Below are positions 10,964 to 22,500 of a stretch of DNA of 64,000 bases, one piece after another; positions within the stretch are counted from its first letter, which is position 1; every line of letters starts with the position of its first letter. The stretch is from Pyropia yezoensis (Eukaryota; Rhodophyta; Bangiophyceae; Bangiales; Bangiaceae): positions 20,527,816 to 20,591,815 of the forward strand of contig CM020619.1 in assembly GCA_009829735.1 (NCBI GenBank). The letters are read 5' to 3'. Made by a program: the position numbers and the translations under genes. The notes beneath the pieces were generated by a model. That model did no database searches. It saw only the letters and a list, made by a program, of their open reading frames with translations, and was not told where the DNA came from.

Positions 10964-12906
10964 ATGGCGACCCCGGGAGTGGAGACGGACTCTCTCGACG
11001 AACGTATGGAGGACACCTCCTACGGTGCAGCGCCCGCCGGGACTTCCAGCGGGGGCTCCGCCATAGCTCCGGGGGACGGGACTCCCGCGTCACCCGGCTT
11101 TGGGCTGACGGCGGGATCTCCCCCGGAGGAGGGACAAGTTGTCCCGCGTGAGGCCTTGGGGCGGTGGTTTTACCCCGCTTGGCCTCTGTATGAGGAGGGG
11201 TTGACTGTTCTTCGCTGTGGCCGACTTGGCCCAGCGATGGGTCGGGTATAGGACCGCCTACGGGAGAAGTATCCCCGTAGGGTCGGGTTCCCTACCGGCT
11301 TCAGGACGGACCAGTTTGCCTTCCTGGACGATGAGGAGGTCGAGGACGTTCAGCGGGCCAAGGCCATGGTGGACCGCGGGGGAACTATCCCGGGTCCCGG
11401 CGACTTGCCGACCTTTACTTGGGACGCGGTGGCAACTCGCCCCCCGTACCTTCACGAGGCCGATCCGCACACTCATCACTTTGATGTGCGGATGGAGAAG
11501 GACTTCCGGCGAGGTCCGTACTTGGTGACCTCGGCTCAACTTGAGTTTCCTCAGCAGTCTGCTGCCAGTAAGGAGCAGTACTACCCGAAGAAGCCCGAGT
11601 GGTGGCCTCAAGTTGAGGTCCCCTACGGGTTCCCGTCGTTGCTGCCACGGTTGCTCGACCACATCGGCTCCGTCATGTTGACGGCTAGCCCGGAGCATCT
11701 GGTGTGGGCCATGTTGGCCACCCAGTGGCTCCTCGAGGTCATGTCGACCTGGGTGTCTTGTGTTCAGCGGCGGGGGATGCTCTGGCATCTCCCCCTCCGG
11801 CTTATCCAAGGTTTGGAACAGCTCACCCCTCAGCTAGTTGCTGAGGGGTGCTCATCAGGACAACTCACTCTACTTCAGGAGATGCTCCGCCTCCACAAGT
11901 TTATCGAGTGGGAGAGCATCGAGCACAAGTTGCGCCGCCCCACTCGTGGGCCCAAGGACGATGGCGCACTTCGCCAGTTCGTATGGGTCGCTCGTGAACT
12001 TCACGACGGTCGTGTGGTCCTACGAGAGGGGTTGGGCATCGGGGACTACCCGTATGCCCCGGGGGTGGATCGCCACACTGCGCCACCCCCGGACAAGGCC
12101 ACAGTTATGGCTGTGCCCTCACATGATGACCATATGACTCAACCCACTGCGGGGGCCCCAAGTCGGGGTCGCAGTTACACCCGGGCACCGCCACCTCGGC
12201 GTGCCCCTCCGCTTACTCCTGTCCCTACCAGCCGCACGGGGACATCCCGATTAGCGTGGCCGTTGAGTTGTCCACCCCGGTGTCCCCCAACTTGGAGGCC
12301 ACCCTTCTGACGGTATACCCCAAGTTGGTGTTACCGGCCACGCCTCTGACTTCAGGGATGATGATCACCACGTTGGTGCGCACCATATCCTGGTTGGCCG
12401 CGTCGACCGCAACCCTTCAAACTTCCGAGACTCCTCAACTTGAGGAGCGCGTTCGTACGGCAGTGGCGACCGCGAGTTGCGAGTCGGTGGCGGAGTTTAT
12501 GACGGCCGAGTTGGCTCGCATTGGGGCTATTATGCCCCAGCCAGCCCCACTTGGGCGTGGCAAACGTCGCGCGAGCCGGGCATACTCGCCTCCTCGCCGT
12601 CGTCGCCGACGCTCCCGGCGCTCTCCCTCCGTGCCGGAAGACGAGTTGTTTTACTCCGTCTCGGAGTCCTCTACTCCGTCAGAGTCGGAGTCGGTCCGGC
12701 GTCTGCGTCGCCAACTTGCGCGCAAGACTGAGCAGAAGAGCAGCCGCGGTCGTCGCCACTTGCGCGACCGTGAGGGGCGCGACGGTTCCGACTTGGAGCC
12801 GCCGCCCCCGCCGACTGGTGGGGAGCGTTATCGCCGTGGGTCTCGCCGCTCGCCTCCACGTGAGGGCGAGGGCCGTGGGGTTGGAGAGTCTAGCATGCAT
12901 GCCTAG
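10964..12906 (+). pseudogene. Antisense accessory gene of element 1 (related to the one in element 2)
   Basis: This gene is encoded opposite to gag-pol, between pol and the 3' LTR, and ends about 110 bp from the pol 3' end, so the two converge. The likely first Met is at 10964. The central part contains WWPQVEVPYGFPSLLPRLL, MLATQWLLEVMSTWVSCVQRR and GMLWHLPLRLIQGLEQL. These match, residue pattern for residue pattern, the accessory protein of element 2 (WWETVEVPCGFPARIPLLVA; RGYLWHLPPALVEGMETLGF). The C-terminal part is helical, then becomes basic and Arg/Ser-rich (SPPRRRRRRSRRSP), suggesting nucleic-acid binding or nuclear localisation. I recognise no known domain. The gene is not open throughout (about two breaks). 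Confidence 0.7.
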
Positions 12907-13017
12907 TTGGCAGCTACCTTTGTTGTGAGAGTGTGAGGGTTATGGCTGTAGTTGAAGGCCACTCTGCGTACCACTTCGACTTGAAGCACTCTCTTGGCAC
13001 TGTTGCTCGGCCTTCCC

Positions 13018-16000
13018 TCACGTTGAGGGGGGGCTGTTAGGGTCAATCTCATTCCGGGCACAGTATGCCCGGACCTTCTCAGCGGGAAGGTCCTCCACAT
13101 ACTTCCACGTATCATCCTTGGATTTGTAGCCGAACCAACGCACCCTCAACATGAGGCGGTCAGTGTCCTCATCCCAGCCGTGGTCGATGAACTTATCGAA
13201 CACGTACTCCTGTGGGCCCTGTTTGGCCGCAGGCAGCGAGGGGAGGCGCCACGCTTCCAACGCACGCGCCCAAGCTGGGTCGCCTGCAGGCAGAGGTGCA
13301 ACTTTGACCACGTCCTGTCCGTTCACTGTGCGGACCCCATCGTCGCTTTCGATGGTGAAGCGCCGCCCATCAGTACGAAGGACCTGGTACGGCTCCTTCG
13401 TCTGGAATACCAACTTACCCCCAGTTGGGGTGTGTGAGTGAACCAGTACCCAGTCACCCTGCTCGGGGACATGCTTAGCATTGCGCACCTTTTTGTCAAA
13501 GGTACGCTTGTAGCGCTTTTGTGCTTTGTCCATCTCAGCCCTGACTTTAGGGATGAGGTTTTCAAGCCTAGCAGCAAACTCCGCCTTACTCTCAGTAGGA
13601 GTAGGCGTACTGCCACCATCCTCCCTAGTTGGGAGCGGCCGCCGCACGGCAATAGACCGCACGCGACGGGGGGTCACAAAAGCGAGGGGTACTTCCCCGG
13701 TAGATGAGTGAACCTGCGAATTGTAGGCAGTGGTAAGAATAGAAATGTATTGGTCCCACGTATTCACGTGCTCACTCACGTAGTGGCGCAGCTGCCGAAC
13801 AATAGTTTTGTTGAAGCGCTCCACCTGCCCGTTAGTTTGTGGGTCGTAGGGGGTGGCATAGTTTGCCCGCACGCCCAACCTATCCAGCACTCCCTGAAAC
13901 AGTACAGATTCTAATTGCGGTCCATTGTCCGATAGTACTATCCGGAATGCCATACGCGGCAACCCAGTGATCTAGGAAGGCTGACACGACCGACATGGCC
14001 GTGATCTCTGCCAGTGGGATCGCTCGCGTAAATTTCGTGAAGCGGTCACAGATGACCAGGAGGTACTGGTTGCCCTCCTCGGTCACTGGCAGTGGCCCAA
14101 GGATGTCCATCGCCAACGCGGCAAAGGGCTCCTTGGCCGGGAACAATAGCATAGCCGTAGTAGGCCGCCATTCCATCAGACGGTTCTGCGCACAACTTGT
14201 GCAGGCAGCCACCCAACTGTAGATGTCCACCACCATGGACGGCCAGTAGTACCTGGTCCTCAGGGTCTGGTACAGTTTACTAGACCCCAGGTGTCCACCT
14301 GTGGGAGCGTTATGCTCCCTCTCAATGATACTGTCCTTGAGGGATGCGGGGACGACAAGTTGTTCGGTCCCCTGGAATACCCCCCTCCTCATGAGGAGGC
14401 CATCGTCTCCCAGAAAGAACCGCGTCTCCGCCACTGTATCCAGTATATCCCTCTGCGACTTGCAGAAGGTATCCTCGGCCTGGGCCTTCACCACCTCGTC
14501 CAGGGACAGGGGCAAGTACTTCTTGTTCCCTGGCGCCTCGGGGTTCAACGCCTGACCCGAGCGCGTGACTACCCCCACGATGGGGATGTCCTCATCGACT
14601 GGGTTAGTGTCCAGCCCCTCGGTAGGTACCCGAGAAAGGTCGTCGGCAAGGGCATGTTGCCTGCCAGGTCGGTACTCAATATTAAAGTTGAAGGGTGCCA
14701 GTCGCACCCTCCACCGGTTGAGACGAGTGTTCGTACAATCCGTCTTGAAGATGAACTGCAACGCGCGGTGGTCACAGCGGATGAGGAACTTCTCACCCTC
14801 TAGGTAGTGACGAAGTGACGTCACCGCCCACACCACTGCGAGTCCTTCCAACTCGGTGACTCCGTAGTTCTTCTCGGCCGAGTTCAGCCCCTTGCTGACG
14901 TATCCCACCGGCAAGTACTCCTTGTCCGGCTGCTGCTGAAGCAGCACACAACCAAGTTGGTCGTAGCTAGCGTCCACATCCAGGATGTAGTGGCCTCCCA
15001 ACCTGGGAATAGCCAAGATGGGGGGCTTCAGCAGAAGGTCCCGAAGAGTCTCAAAGGATTCCTGCTCCACCCGACTTGGGGGAGGCAGGTTCTTCGGTAG
15101 CGTTGAGCTAACTAGCTCATTCAATGGCTTCGCCACCTTGGCGAAGCCCTTGGTGAAACGTCGGTACACGTTACAAATCCCGAGGAAGCTCCTCATCTGG
15201 GTCTGCGTCCGGGGGTACTGAGCCTTACGGATGGCCCTCAAGTTCTTCTCGTTGACACTGAGACGCCCCAGACGGACAACATGTCCCAAGTATTCAACCT
15301 CTTGAGTGAAGAGGTGGCACGTACTCGCCTTCAGTGACACACCAGCGTCATCAAGTAGCTTGAACACCTGGCCAAGATGGCCAATGTGTTCCTCCGGACT
15401 TCAGGAGAACACAATGATATCGTTCAGGTACACGAGACAGATCTGCCACCGTACTCCGGCCAGAATCATGTCCATAGCGCGCTGGAAAGTTGCCGGCGCG
15501 TTACACAGTCCAAACGGTAGTCGCTTGCACTGGTAGGTACCACAGTGACAGGTAAAGTTAGTTTTATGCCTGTCTTCCGGGGCAATGGGAATTTGCCAGT
15601 ACCCCGCGTTACAGTCCAGGGTAGAGAACACGTTTGCCTCCCCCAGAGAGTCCAGACAGTCGTCCATCCTAGGTAGGGGATAACTGTCCTTCACCGTGCT
15701 CTCTTTGAGCTTGCGGTAGTCGATACAGAACCGTGGGGTCCCATCAACTTTGGGGACGATAACCATCGGACTCGCCCACGCGGCGTTACTGGCCTCGATC
15801 ACATCGAGGGCCTCCATGCGAGCAACTTGCTCCTTGACGAGGGCCCTTGAACGGGGTCCTCCCCTATACGGTTGTTGGCGTATAGGGGGTGCACCGGGCT
15901 TCAACTCGATCCGGTGTTGGGTGGCTCTCATGAGTCCCAATTGACCATCCCACAACTTGTGATATTGGTCCAAGAGGCGTTCAACTTGAACCCTCAACCT

Positions 16001-16999
16001 GGGTGGGACACCCTCCATGTTCACATGGGGCCGAGGAGAGGCGGCCGACTTGGCTTGATGCTTCTCCTTCCCGAACTTCGGGTCGCTACTCGCGCCCGCG
16101 TTGAGGGTGACCGCTACTACCGGTCCCTCGTGCTGGTCGATATAGCCGAACTTGGCTCCCGACTTGAAGTACTTGGGCGACGAGTTCAGGTTCATAACCT
16201 CGATCCTCCACGGGACTCCGGCTTTTAAGTCCATCGTGCCAAGGGCAACATGCACTTGGTGCTTGCGAGCAAGACGGGGGTAAGGGTGCACCAACCCGTT
16301 CCCCGTATAATCAGTTACAACGTCAACGTGCGCCACCGAGTTGGGGGGCAACGTGCCTTTACGGGCTAAACGCAGGGTAGCAGTAAACCCTTCTCTCACA
16401 GAGCAAACAGGCTTCGACTGTGAGACTGTCACAGGAGCCACAGACCTTCCCTTACCAAGGATGGGGATGGTTTCCCCATTCATCAACTTGACCTAGTACT
16501 CAGGGCCACAAATCAAAGGCACTTGAGTTACAACATAAGGGGTACCCAGAAGCAGGGGTACCGATATATTCTCAACTACTCCATAGGTCACGTCGACCTC
16601 ATGGGTCCCCAACCTAGTTGGTAGGGTCACGGCACCAACGATGGGAAGTACCCCACGATTAATATGGATCAGATGGTCAGCTTTAGACCTCCAGCGTTGG
16701 AGCTTCATCTCCTTTGGTAATAGCGACTTGCGTATCAAGGAGGCTCCTGACCCGGTATCAAGTACGATACGGGCACAGCAGGCGCGGCCGGGGGCAAGTT
16801 GCACCCGTCCAGCCACCTGGAAGCTCTCACCCGTCAGCACCGCGATGACCCGACGTGGGTTTACGTTGTTGGGGAGTCCTACCCGAGGTGGGCGGACCCC
16901 CTTAGGTCGCCGCAGTATCCTGCACGGTTGGTTCGTCCTCTTGGCCCACTTGGCCGAGACTGCCGTTGTGAGCTTCGGACGGCCAGCTCCAACGGTCAT
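13018..16999 (-). pseudogene. pol of element 1 (PR-RT-RH-IN-chromodomain-like)
   Basis: The region encodes, from right to left, an aspartic protease (VLDTGSGAS), reverse transcriptase, RNase H (LDVDASYDQLG), an integrase zinc-finger region and catalytic core, and a C-terminal module (RVRWFGYKSKDDTWKYVEDL) resembling a chromodomain. The layout and many motifs match element 2. Chromodomains in Ty3/gypsy elements guide integration to marked chromatin. The pol ATG overlaps the gag stop (ATGA). The reading frame is interrupted about three times. Confidence 0.88.
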
Positions 17000-18943
17000 T
17001 CGTTTCTCGCCGACTTGGCGTCCGAATCTGAGGGCGGAGGGGAAGACGACGAGTCCGAGGACGACGTGTCCGCCTCCTCCGCCGAGGGTGTGGCGACCGC
17101 GAAGACCGGTCGAGACCCACCCTCGCGGCGTGAACGTATTTCGTTCGTAGCCGACTTCTTACTCGCATTCCTAACAAGTTGTTGGATGCGTTTACTCAAC
17201 TTGGGGCAATCATATGCCCAGTGTCCATCGGAGTTGCAGTTCCAACACCGATTGTCTGTTCCGGGAGGGGTCTTCCCGACTGGGGAAGACGAAGAGGTAC
17301 CCTGGGAAGTTTCCACGGCAGCTACCACCCTCTCCTTGCGGATTCGACGTGCCTCTCTCAACTCTCTGGCCTGGCGCGCCTCCTCACGTTCCTTGGCCAA
17401 CTCGGCCTGACGCTCCTGGCGTTGTTCCTCCCGCAACTTGCGGTAGGCCTCACCTCTGCGGTAAGCGAACCTAGCCAACTCGGCCAGGGTCGCCCGGGCA
17501 GTGTTATGCTCCCGGGTCTCCATCCGGACTGACCAATAGAGTCCCTCCACAAACCGACTCTTCACCACAGCTTGTGGATGAAGAAACCCACAAAGATTGT
17601 TGAGCTTACGAACTCGCTCCGCAAAGGACAACTCGTGCTCCGCCTCTTCCTGATGGGCTTGCGTAAACTCCTCGACTTGAGAAGCCAACGCCGCTTCATC
17701 AACCATGGCTCTCAACAACCAGTTGACGAGCTCCAAATAGGACGTCACCTCACCAGCGCCTCCACTTGAGGAGCTGGGCATGACGGACATAAGTTCTGTC
17801 CGCAGGTCGCCCTTCATAAACTCCTGTAGCATGTAGAAAGCCATGCCTTCACTTGTGGCATTGTCGTCACAGGCTTTGGTGAAGCGACGTAGAAACTCAA
17901 AGACACGGAGGGGGGGAGTTCCATCCCACTCCGCTTTGTGCACAAAAGAGTGAAGAGCATTCTTCTTGGCACGACCCATGGCTCGGGCCTGGACAGGACC
18001 ATACGCCACCGACTTGTTGTGGAGGGCGTAGGTCTCACAACCAAAGATCCTCTGGTAGACCGGGTTGGCTACCTGGATCTTGGGCGGCACCTCACGTTGA
18101 GGGAACAGCCGCTGTGGCACTGGGGTAAGTTGACCCTCAGTGCCCATAGTCTGGCGCGGCGCGCTTGGTGTAGCCGCCGGCGTTTCCGAGGGGAACTCCC
18201 CCGTGAATGGCGTACGCCCCACCGAGTATGGTGTGGCTCCCTCGTTGGGAGTCACAGGTGTCGCCCCCTGTTCGGGGCGACCTGAGATAAGCGTGAGGAG
18301 GGATTCCCCCGGCGCCTGCGGGCTCGAAAGCCCCAATCCAGTCTGGACATTAAGGCCATCTGGCAAACTCGCCACAATCTGATTCAGAATAGTATTCGTC
18401 ATCGTGACCACCAGGTCCGGCAAAGTCTGCCGCAACTCATTGGTCGCCTCCCGACGGACAGTTTCCGCGAGGAGTGGATTGTCGACTCCAGTTGAGTCTC
18501 GGTCCGCCTCCGGGAGTCCACCTGAGGGGTAACCACGTTCCTCAGGGGTCTCAACCGGGGGGCATGGGCGCGAGCCCATCGCCGACCAACGGAGGTCCGC
18601 CGTCCTCCGAAAGCCTAGTTGGCGACGGCTCCAAGCCAAAGTTGGCTCCAACCCGAGTGGAACCCGCGGGGACAGTCCTCACCCCTTGGGACGTTCCCGT
18701 TGAGCTTACCACACGGTGGCCAGACTTCGGCCCAGCCACATCAGAAGTGTCACCCGAGTGAACTCCCGACTGAGTCGGGGTGGCCTGTTGCCCGCCCGCA
18801 CTTCCAGTCCTGCTGGCTTGAGAGACCTCTAGTTCCTCTGCGACCCCAGGTAAACCCACCTGTGTCTCACCAGTATTCAAAGGCACTGAAGTACGTGCGT
18901 CACCCGTGTACTCCCCGGACGACGGGGGGTCCGAACTAGCCAT
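16996..18943 (-). pseudogene. gag of element 1
   Basis: Gag-like protein with a helical capsid-type region (about 17500-18070), a long charged Glu/Arg-rich segment (about 17340-17480) and a single CCHC zinc knuckle, CWNCNSDGHWAYDC, near 17215-17260, followed by an acidic Ser-rich tail. The most plausible first Met is at 18943. Its stop codon overlaps the pol start as ATGA, which would suit coupled termination and re-initiation. The frame is interrupted about once in its N-terminal part. Confidence 0.8.
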
Positions 18944-19042
18944 GTTGGCTGACGATCCGTATGACACGGTCCAAGTCCGCCGTTCCTCTGAAACAGAGGG
19001 CCCCCTACACCCGGGTGCACCCGGAGGTAAAGCTTACCTCTG

Positions 19043-19060
19043 CCCCCTGCTGCTTCACCA
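19043..19060 (-). other. Primer-binding site of element 1
   Basis: Two bases inside the right (5') LTR the + strand ends in TGCTGCTTCACCA, so the coding strand starts TGGTGAAGCAGCA. It would pair with the 3' CCA end of a tRNA. I cannot name the isoacceptor from sequence alone. Confidence 0.7.
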
Positions 19061-19062
19061 AA

Positions 19063-19531
19063 TGTGGCAAAAACCACTCGCACACACGGCACCCAAGTTG
19101 GGGCGGTGTACAAGGGCTGCCTCCCGTGTCGGAGGAACCGGAAGAAGTGCAAGTCGCACACACTCTATCCCTGTTGTGGGGCAATCCCCCCACTGACAAA
19201 CGAGAAGATGGTGTGTGGTCCTACAGTTTCTTGGTCGGGACGGGGACGCAGGGCCAAGCCCCGCTGTCCCTCCCCTTATCCCCCCAGGGTCCCGTCAGAA
19301 TCTCGCCACCCAGAATCTCCCACCCCAGCACCTGCCCACCGGGCCACACGAAAATTCAAGACGATAAAAGCAGAAAACCCTCAAATCCAAGTTGGATTTA
19401 CTACTAAGCTAACTATCCCAAACTTAGGGAATATGGACCCAAATGCAGGGGGAGGAACGGATCAGGCTAGTGGCCTGCCGCCCCTTGCATGGCACGTGTT
19501 GCCCCCCTACCTGGGGGTCAATACTGCCACA
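19063..19531 (-). repeat. 5' LTR of element 1
   Basis: Second copy of the 469-bp LTR, same TGTGGCA and TGCCACA ends, followed by the GTGGG target duplication at 19532-19536. About five substitutions separate the two LTRs (roughly 1 percent). Confidence 0.93.
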
Positions 19532-22500
19532 GTGGGCACCGCACGCCCGCTGTCGACGCCATCAGATTTGGGCAGCTGATCTGAACATTGTTCCACATCA
19601 GGCGGCCGACGAAGGTACAATTGCCAGGTTTGTGTACGGTAGCGATGAACACTCGGTTGGTGTACATGAGATATGCTGTAAGTTTGATTGTTGGAAAGAT
19701 CTACAAAAATGTTCCATACCAAGAGTCAGTTTTGCGGTAACAAGCATTTGATCGACATTCGTGCGGCAATCGTTCAAAGTCATGAGGACATCGTGAAGTA
19801 CTTCATGACATGTTCACGACTCGACACCATCCACGTTTTACTGGAAGCACAATAACTGGGGGTCGTGTGGGAGCGTTGACGACCCCGTGGTCGTACTGTA
19901 CAGTGGTCGTACTGTACAGTGGTCGTGGGGCTTTGGGGAGAGCCGACCACGACAAAGGCTTCCATCCATCCAGCCGCGCCTTTTAAGTAAATGCAATGAA
20001 GCCTCGGTGGTCTCAGCAGCATGCGACAGGGAGAACTCCGTCCAATGGACGCGGCAGAGCAGCGCGATTACAACAAGTTTGTTTCATAGTGGTCAGGATG
20101 AGCCACCCGATAAAGAGCGGAGCTCGCTTCTCAAGTGTGTTGCCGGGCATCCCAACCAGCCCCTGTTCCGTGCTACACCCAGGGGACCGTCCATCATGGG
20201 TCAACTGCGGCATCTTGCTGGCGCGGTGGTGGCGCGAACCGCCCAGTCGGCCGCCCCGTGCAGTGGACTTAAACCATGGTTCAGGAATTCGCCCTCAATC
20301 GGGTTTGCAGATTGCGGATGCGATTGTTGACCCCCTCTCACGGTACCGTGCGCCCAAGCAATCTCTTCTTTTCTTGCCTATGTCCTGTGGTCATATGCTC
20401 CGGACCACAGCAGTGATGCTGCCTATGACCACGTGGAGCGCCATGTGTTGCGCTACCAGTGCATGTATAGCAGCATCACCGCTGTCGTCTGGAAACCACC
20501 GTCGTGTGTGCCCTAAATCAACTGCCGATAAGCATCCCGCAGAACTCTGCGGTGCCCGCAGAAACCCGCTTGTGGGGGCCCAAAAGCCAGCAAATCTCCC
20601 GGCCAGGTCCGTGTTTTTAACTGGGAAGTGTGACCAAAGCAGCGGTCTGATGGCAGTTTAAAGAGTGCTGATTGGCTCATGCACTTGGCGTATGCCAGGG
20701 AGATAGTCCACAAGTGGACGGTCCGCAGCGCAGTGGGTCTTAAACCCTGTCTCTTACGCGAGGCGATTTTTTGTGTTTGGGCGTGTAAACACGTGCTGGC
20801 ACGGCCGAGCAGGGGTGTGCACGGGACTCAAATTTGTGCGAGGGTGCACGTTTTCCCCTGTTTACGTGCACAATTCACTGCATTTGGCACCGAAAAGTGC
20901 TGCAGGCCCGTGGCGGATGCTGCATGAAGCCTGCATCCAGCGTGCACGTTCGTGCACAGAGCGTGCACTGGAGATCGCTCAACTCGGGAAAAGGAGAGTC
21001 GCTCGGCTGCACTGCCGTGCAGCGGCATGCCACTGAGCACGCACCGCAGATGGGGCGCGCGGGTTGCTCTCAAGAAGCACGTCGTTGTAGAGAACATGAG
21101 CTTTCGCATAGCGCAGCACTGCTTATCGCCTGTCAAAATGTTTTTGCTTTTTTTGGGAAATTCTCGAGCAAAAACCTGCATAAAACCTGCATCGACCCCC
21201 CTCAAGGCATCATAAACACCGCTTTTACTCCCGCTTCTTGCTTTCTGCCTATGACAGCTCGGGCGATCGGTAGTCGCCACCTTCCTAGGTATGACCGCAA
21301 GCGCACGAGGCAAGAGAGCACTCTCGTGAAGCGCAAAGAAGCGACCGACCGTCGCTACGCTTGGGAGCAATGTTTCAACAATCGCGTTTAAACATCGCGC
21401 AATCTCTCGCATTGGTTAAGCAAAAACCTGCGCGACGACAGCTTTCGAGAATCTGCACGGAAAACTTTCTCCGCCTTGGTCAACATTTACAACGTGAATT
21501 CTGACCAATGGAACGCTCCGTCCAGCAAACAGCAGCGCCACCGCTGTTGTCATTGGTTGACAGAACACTGACAGCGGCCGTCGTGTCGGTTATCCTTGGG
21601 GAGATTATTTGGCCTCAGCCCATCCCCTCGATCAGAAAAGCAAAGTTCTGCTCGAGCCGTTCATTTTTTGCGCTCGATCAGGGCAAGAATTTGCACAACG
21701 AAGCAAGAGATCTGGCCAAAATCGGGCTTGTATCTTGACAGGGGATAAGCAGATCTGCACAGGTCTACAAGCTTATGCGATGCATGATTGCGGTAGATTG
21801 CGCGGGATCTGGTGCAGGGGGGTGTACATTGCAAACACGTTGTCCGTTTCTATGCGGCGTGTCGCCGCGAATCGTGCCACCATGTATGCACGATTGCACG
21901 TTTTTCCCGACATGCTGCAGATGACAGAAGGCGATGATTGGCGAAGGAAGCACCGGCGAGAAAAACGCTCTTCCCGCACACCCTAGACAAGGTCGTTCTC
22001 ATGCTCCTCAAAAAAAATGAGGTCTCGCCGGCGCTTCCCCTTCTGGGGGGGGCCGTAGCGGGGCAAACGTGCAGTGCATAAACGCGGAAAAGGACGTTCT
22101 TGGGCCTGTGGGGCCACATGGCAGGGCACGTGCAGCAGGCCGCGCACGCCGTTGCATGTCAAATCGGCCGTCTGTAAGGGACAGCAGCTGGGGGGGGGTG
22201 ATGATGCCTGTAACGTTGTTTTACAATGCATGGATAATAATCCTATCACGCAGGGATTCACAGTACCGACGCGGGTGTCCAGCACCTGTCGAAGACACCG
22301 GCTACAAAGGGACCCCGAGGTAGGCCAGGGCGCACACCCACCCGGCGGCGGCGACAAACACGCTGGGGAGGATAGGGGAGTGCGAGACTAGGGACGCTGC
22401 CCCACTCAGACCGTGGGGCAAGGACGGGCCGCCGGGCGCATATATAGCGGGCGAGGCACGTACCGTGGCGGGAAAAGGGGGGGCGCGGCCAGCTCGTGGG

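Larger units (their letters stand above)
10948..17440. repeat. Dispersed heptamer CAAGTTG/CAACTTG in element 1
   Basis: I find exact CAACTTG or CAAGTTG at starts 10948, 11135, 11537, 11609, 11926, 12288, 12321, 12436, 12712, 14193, 14356, 14953, 15823, 15953, 15982, 16484, 16795, 17175, 17197 and 17434: twenty in 6.5 kb, where equal base composition predicts about 0.8. Each LTR has two more (10188 and 10482 in the left one). Many near matches (GACTTGG, CACTTGG, TAGTTGG) lie between. Copies occur in both orientations, on both sides of the pol/accessory junction and in different frames, so a protein repeat cannot explain them. The clathrin gene of this window has about three in 5.5 kb, element 2 about three in its internal part. 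Confidence 0.75.
10157..19531 (-). mobile_element. Ty3/gypsy LTR retrotransposon, element 1 (full length, coding regions broken)
   Basis: This is a 9,375-bp element with two 469-bp LTRs, a GTGGG target duplication, a primer-binding site next to the right LTR and a polypurine tract next to the left LTR, so it is transcribed right to left. Parts in order of transcription: gag with a CCHC zinc knuckle, protease, reverse transcriptase, RNase H, integrase and a C-terminal chromodomain-like module. An additional gene runs in the opposite direction between pol and the 3' LTR. The PR-RT-RH-IN order and the chromodomain-like end place it in Ty3/gypsy, probably chromovirus-like. The LTRs differ at about 5 of 469 positions, so insertion is recent on an evolutionary scale. 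The coding regions are interrupted about five or six times in total; the copy is non-autonomous today. Confidence 0.93.

Noticed and set aside
13995-18382. Plus-strand frames opposite pol and gag of element 1 (for example 14291-14803, 16799-17410)
   Set aside because: They are shadows of the minus-strand coding sequence; unlike the accessory gene they have no counterpart in element 2.
20261-20300. A tRNA gene at ACTTAAACC...GGTTCAGGAATTC
   Set aside because: The stretch has a T-loop-like GGTTC but no acceptor stem or D arm, and the anticodon loop would read a stop codon. No tRNA or rRNA gene was recognised in the window.
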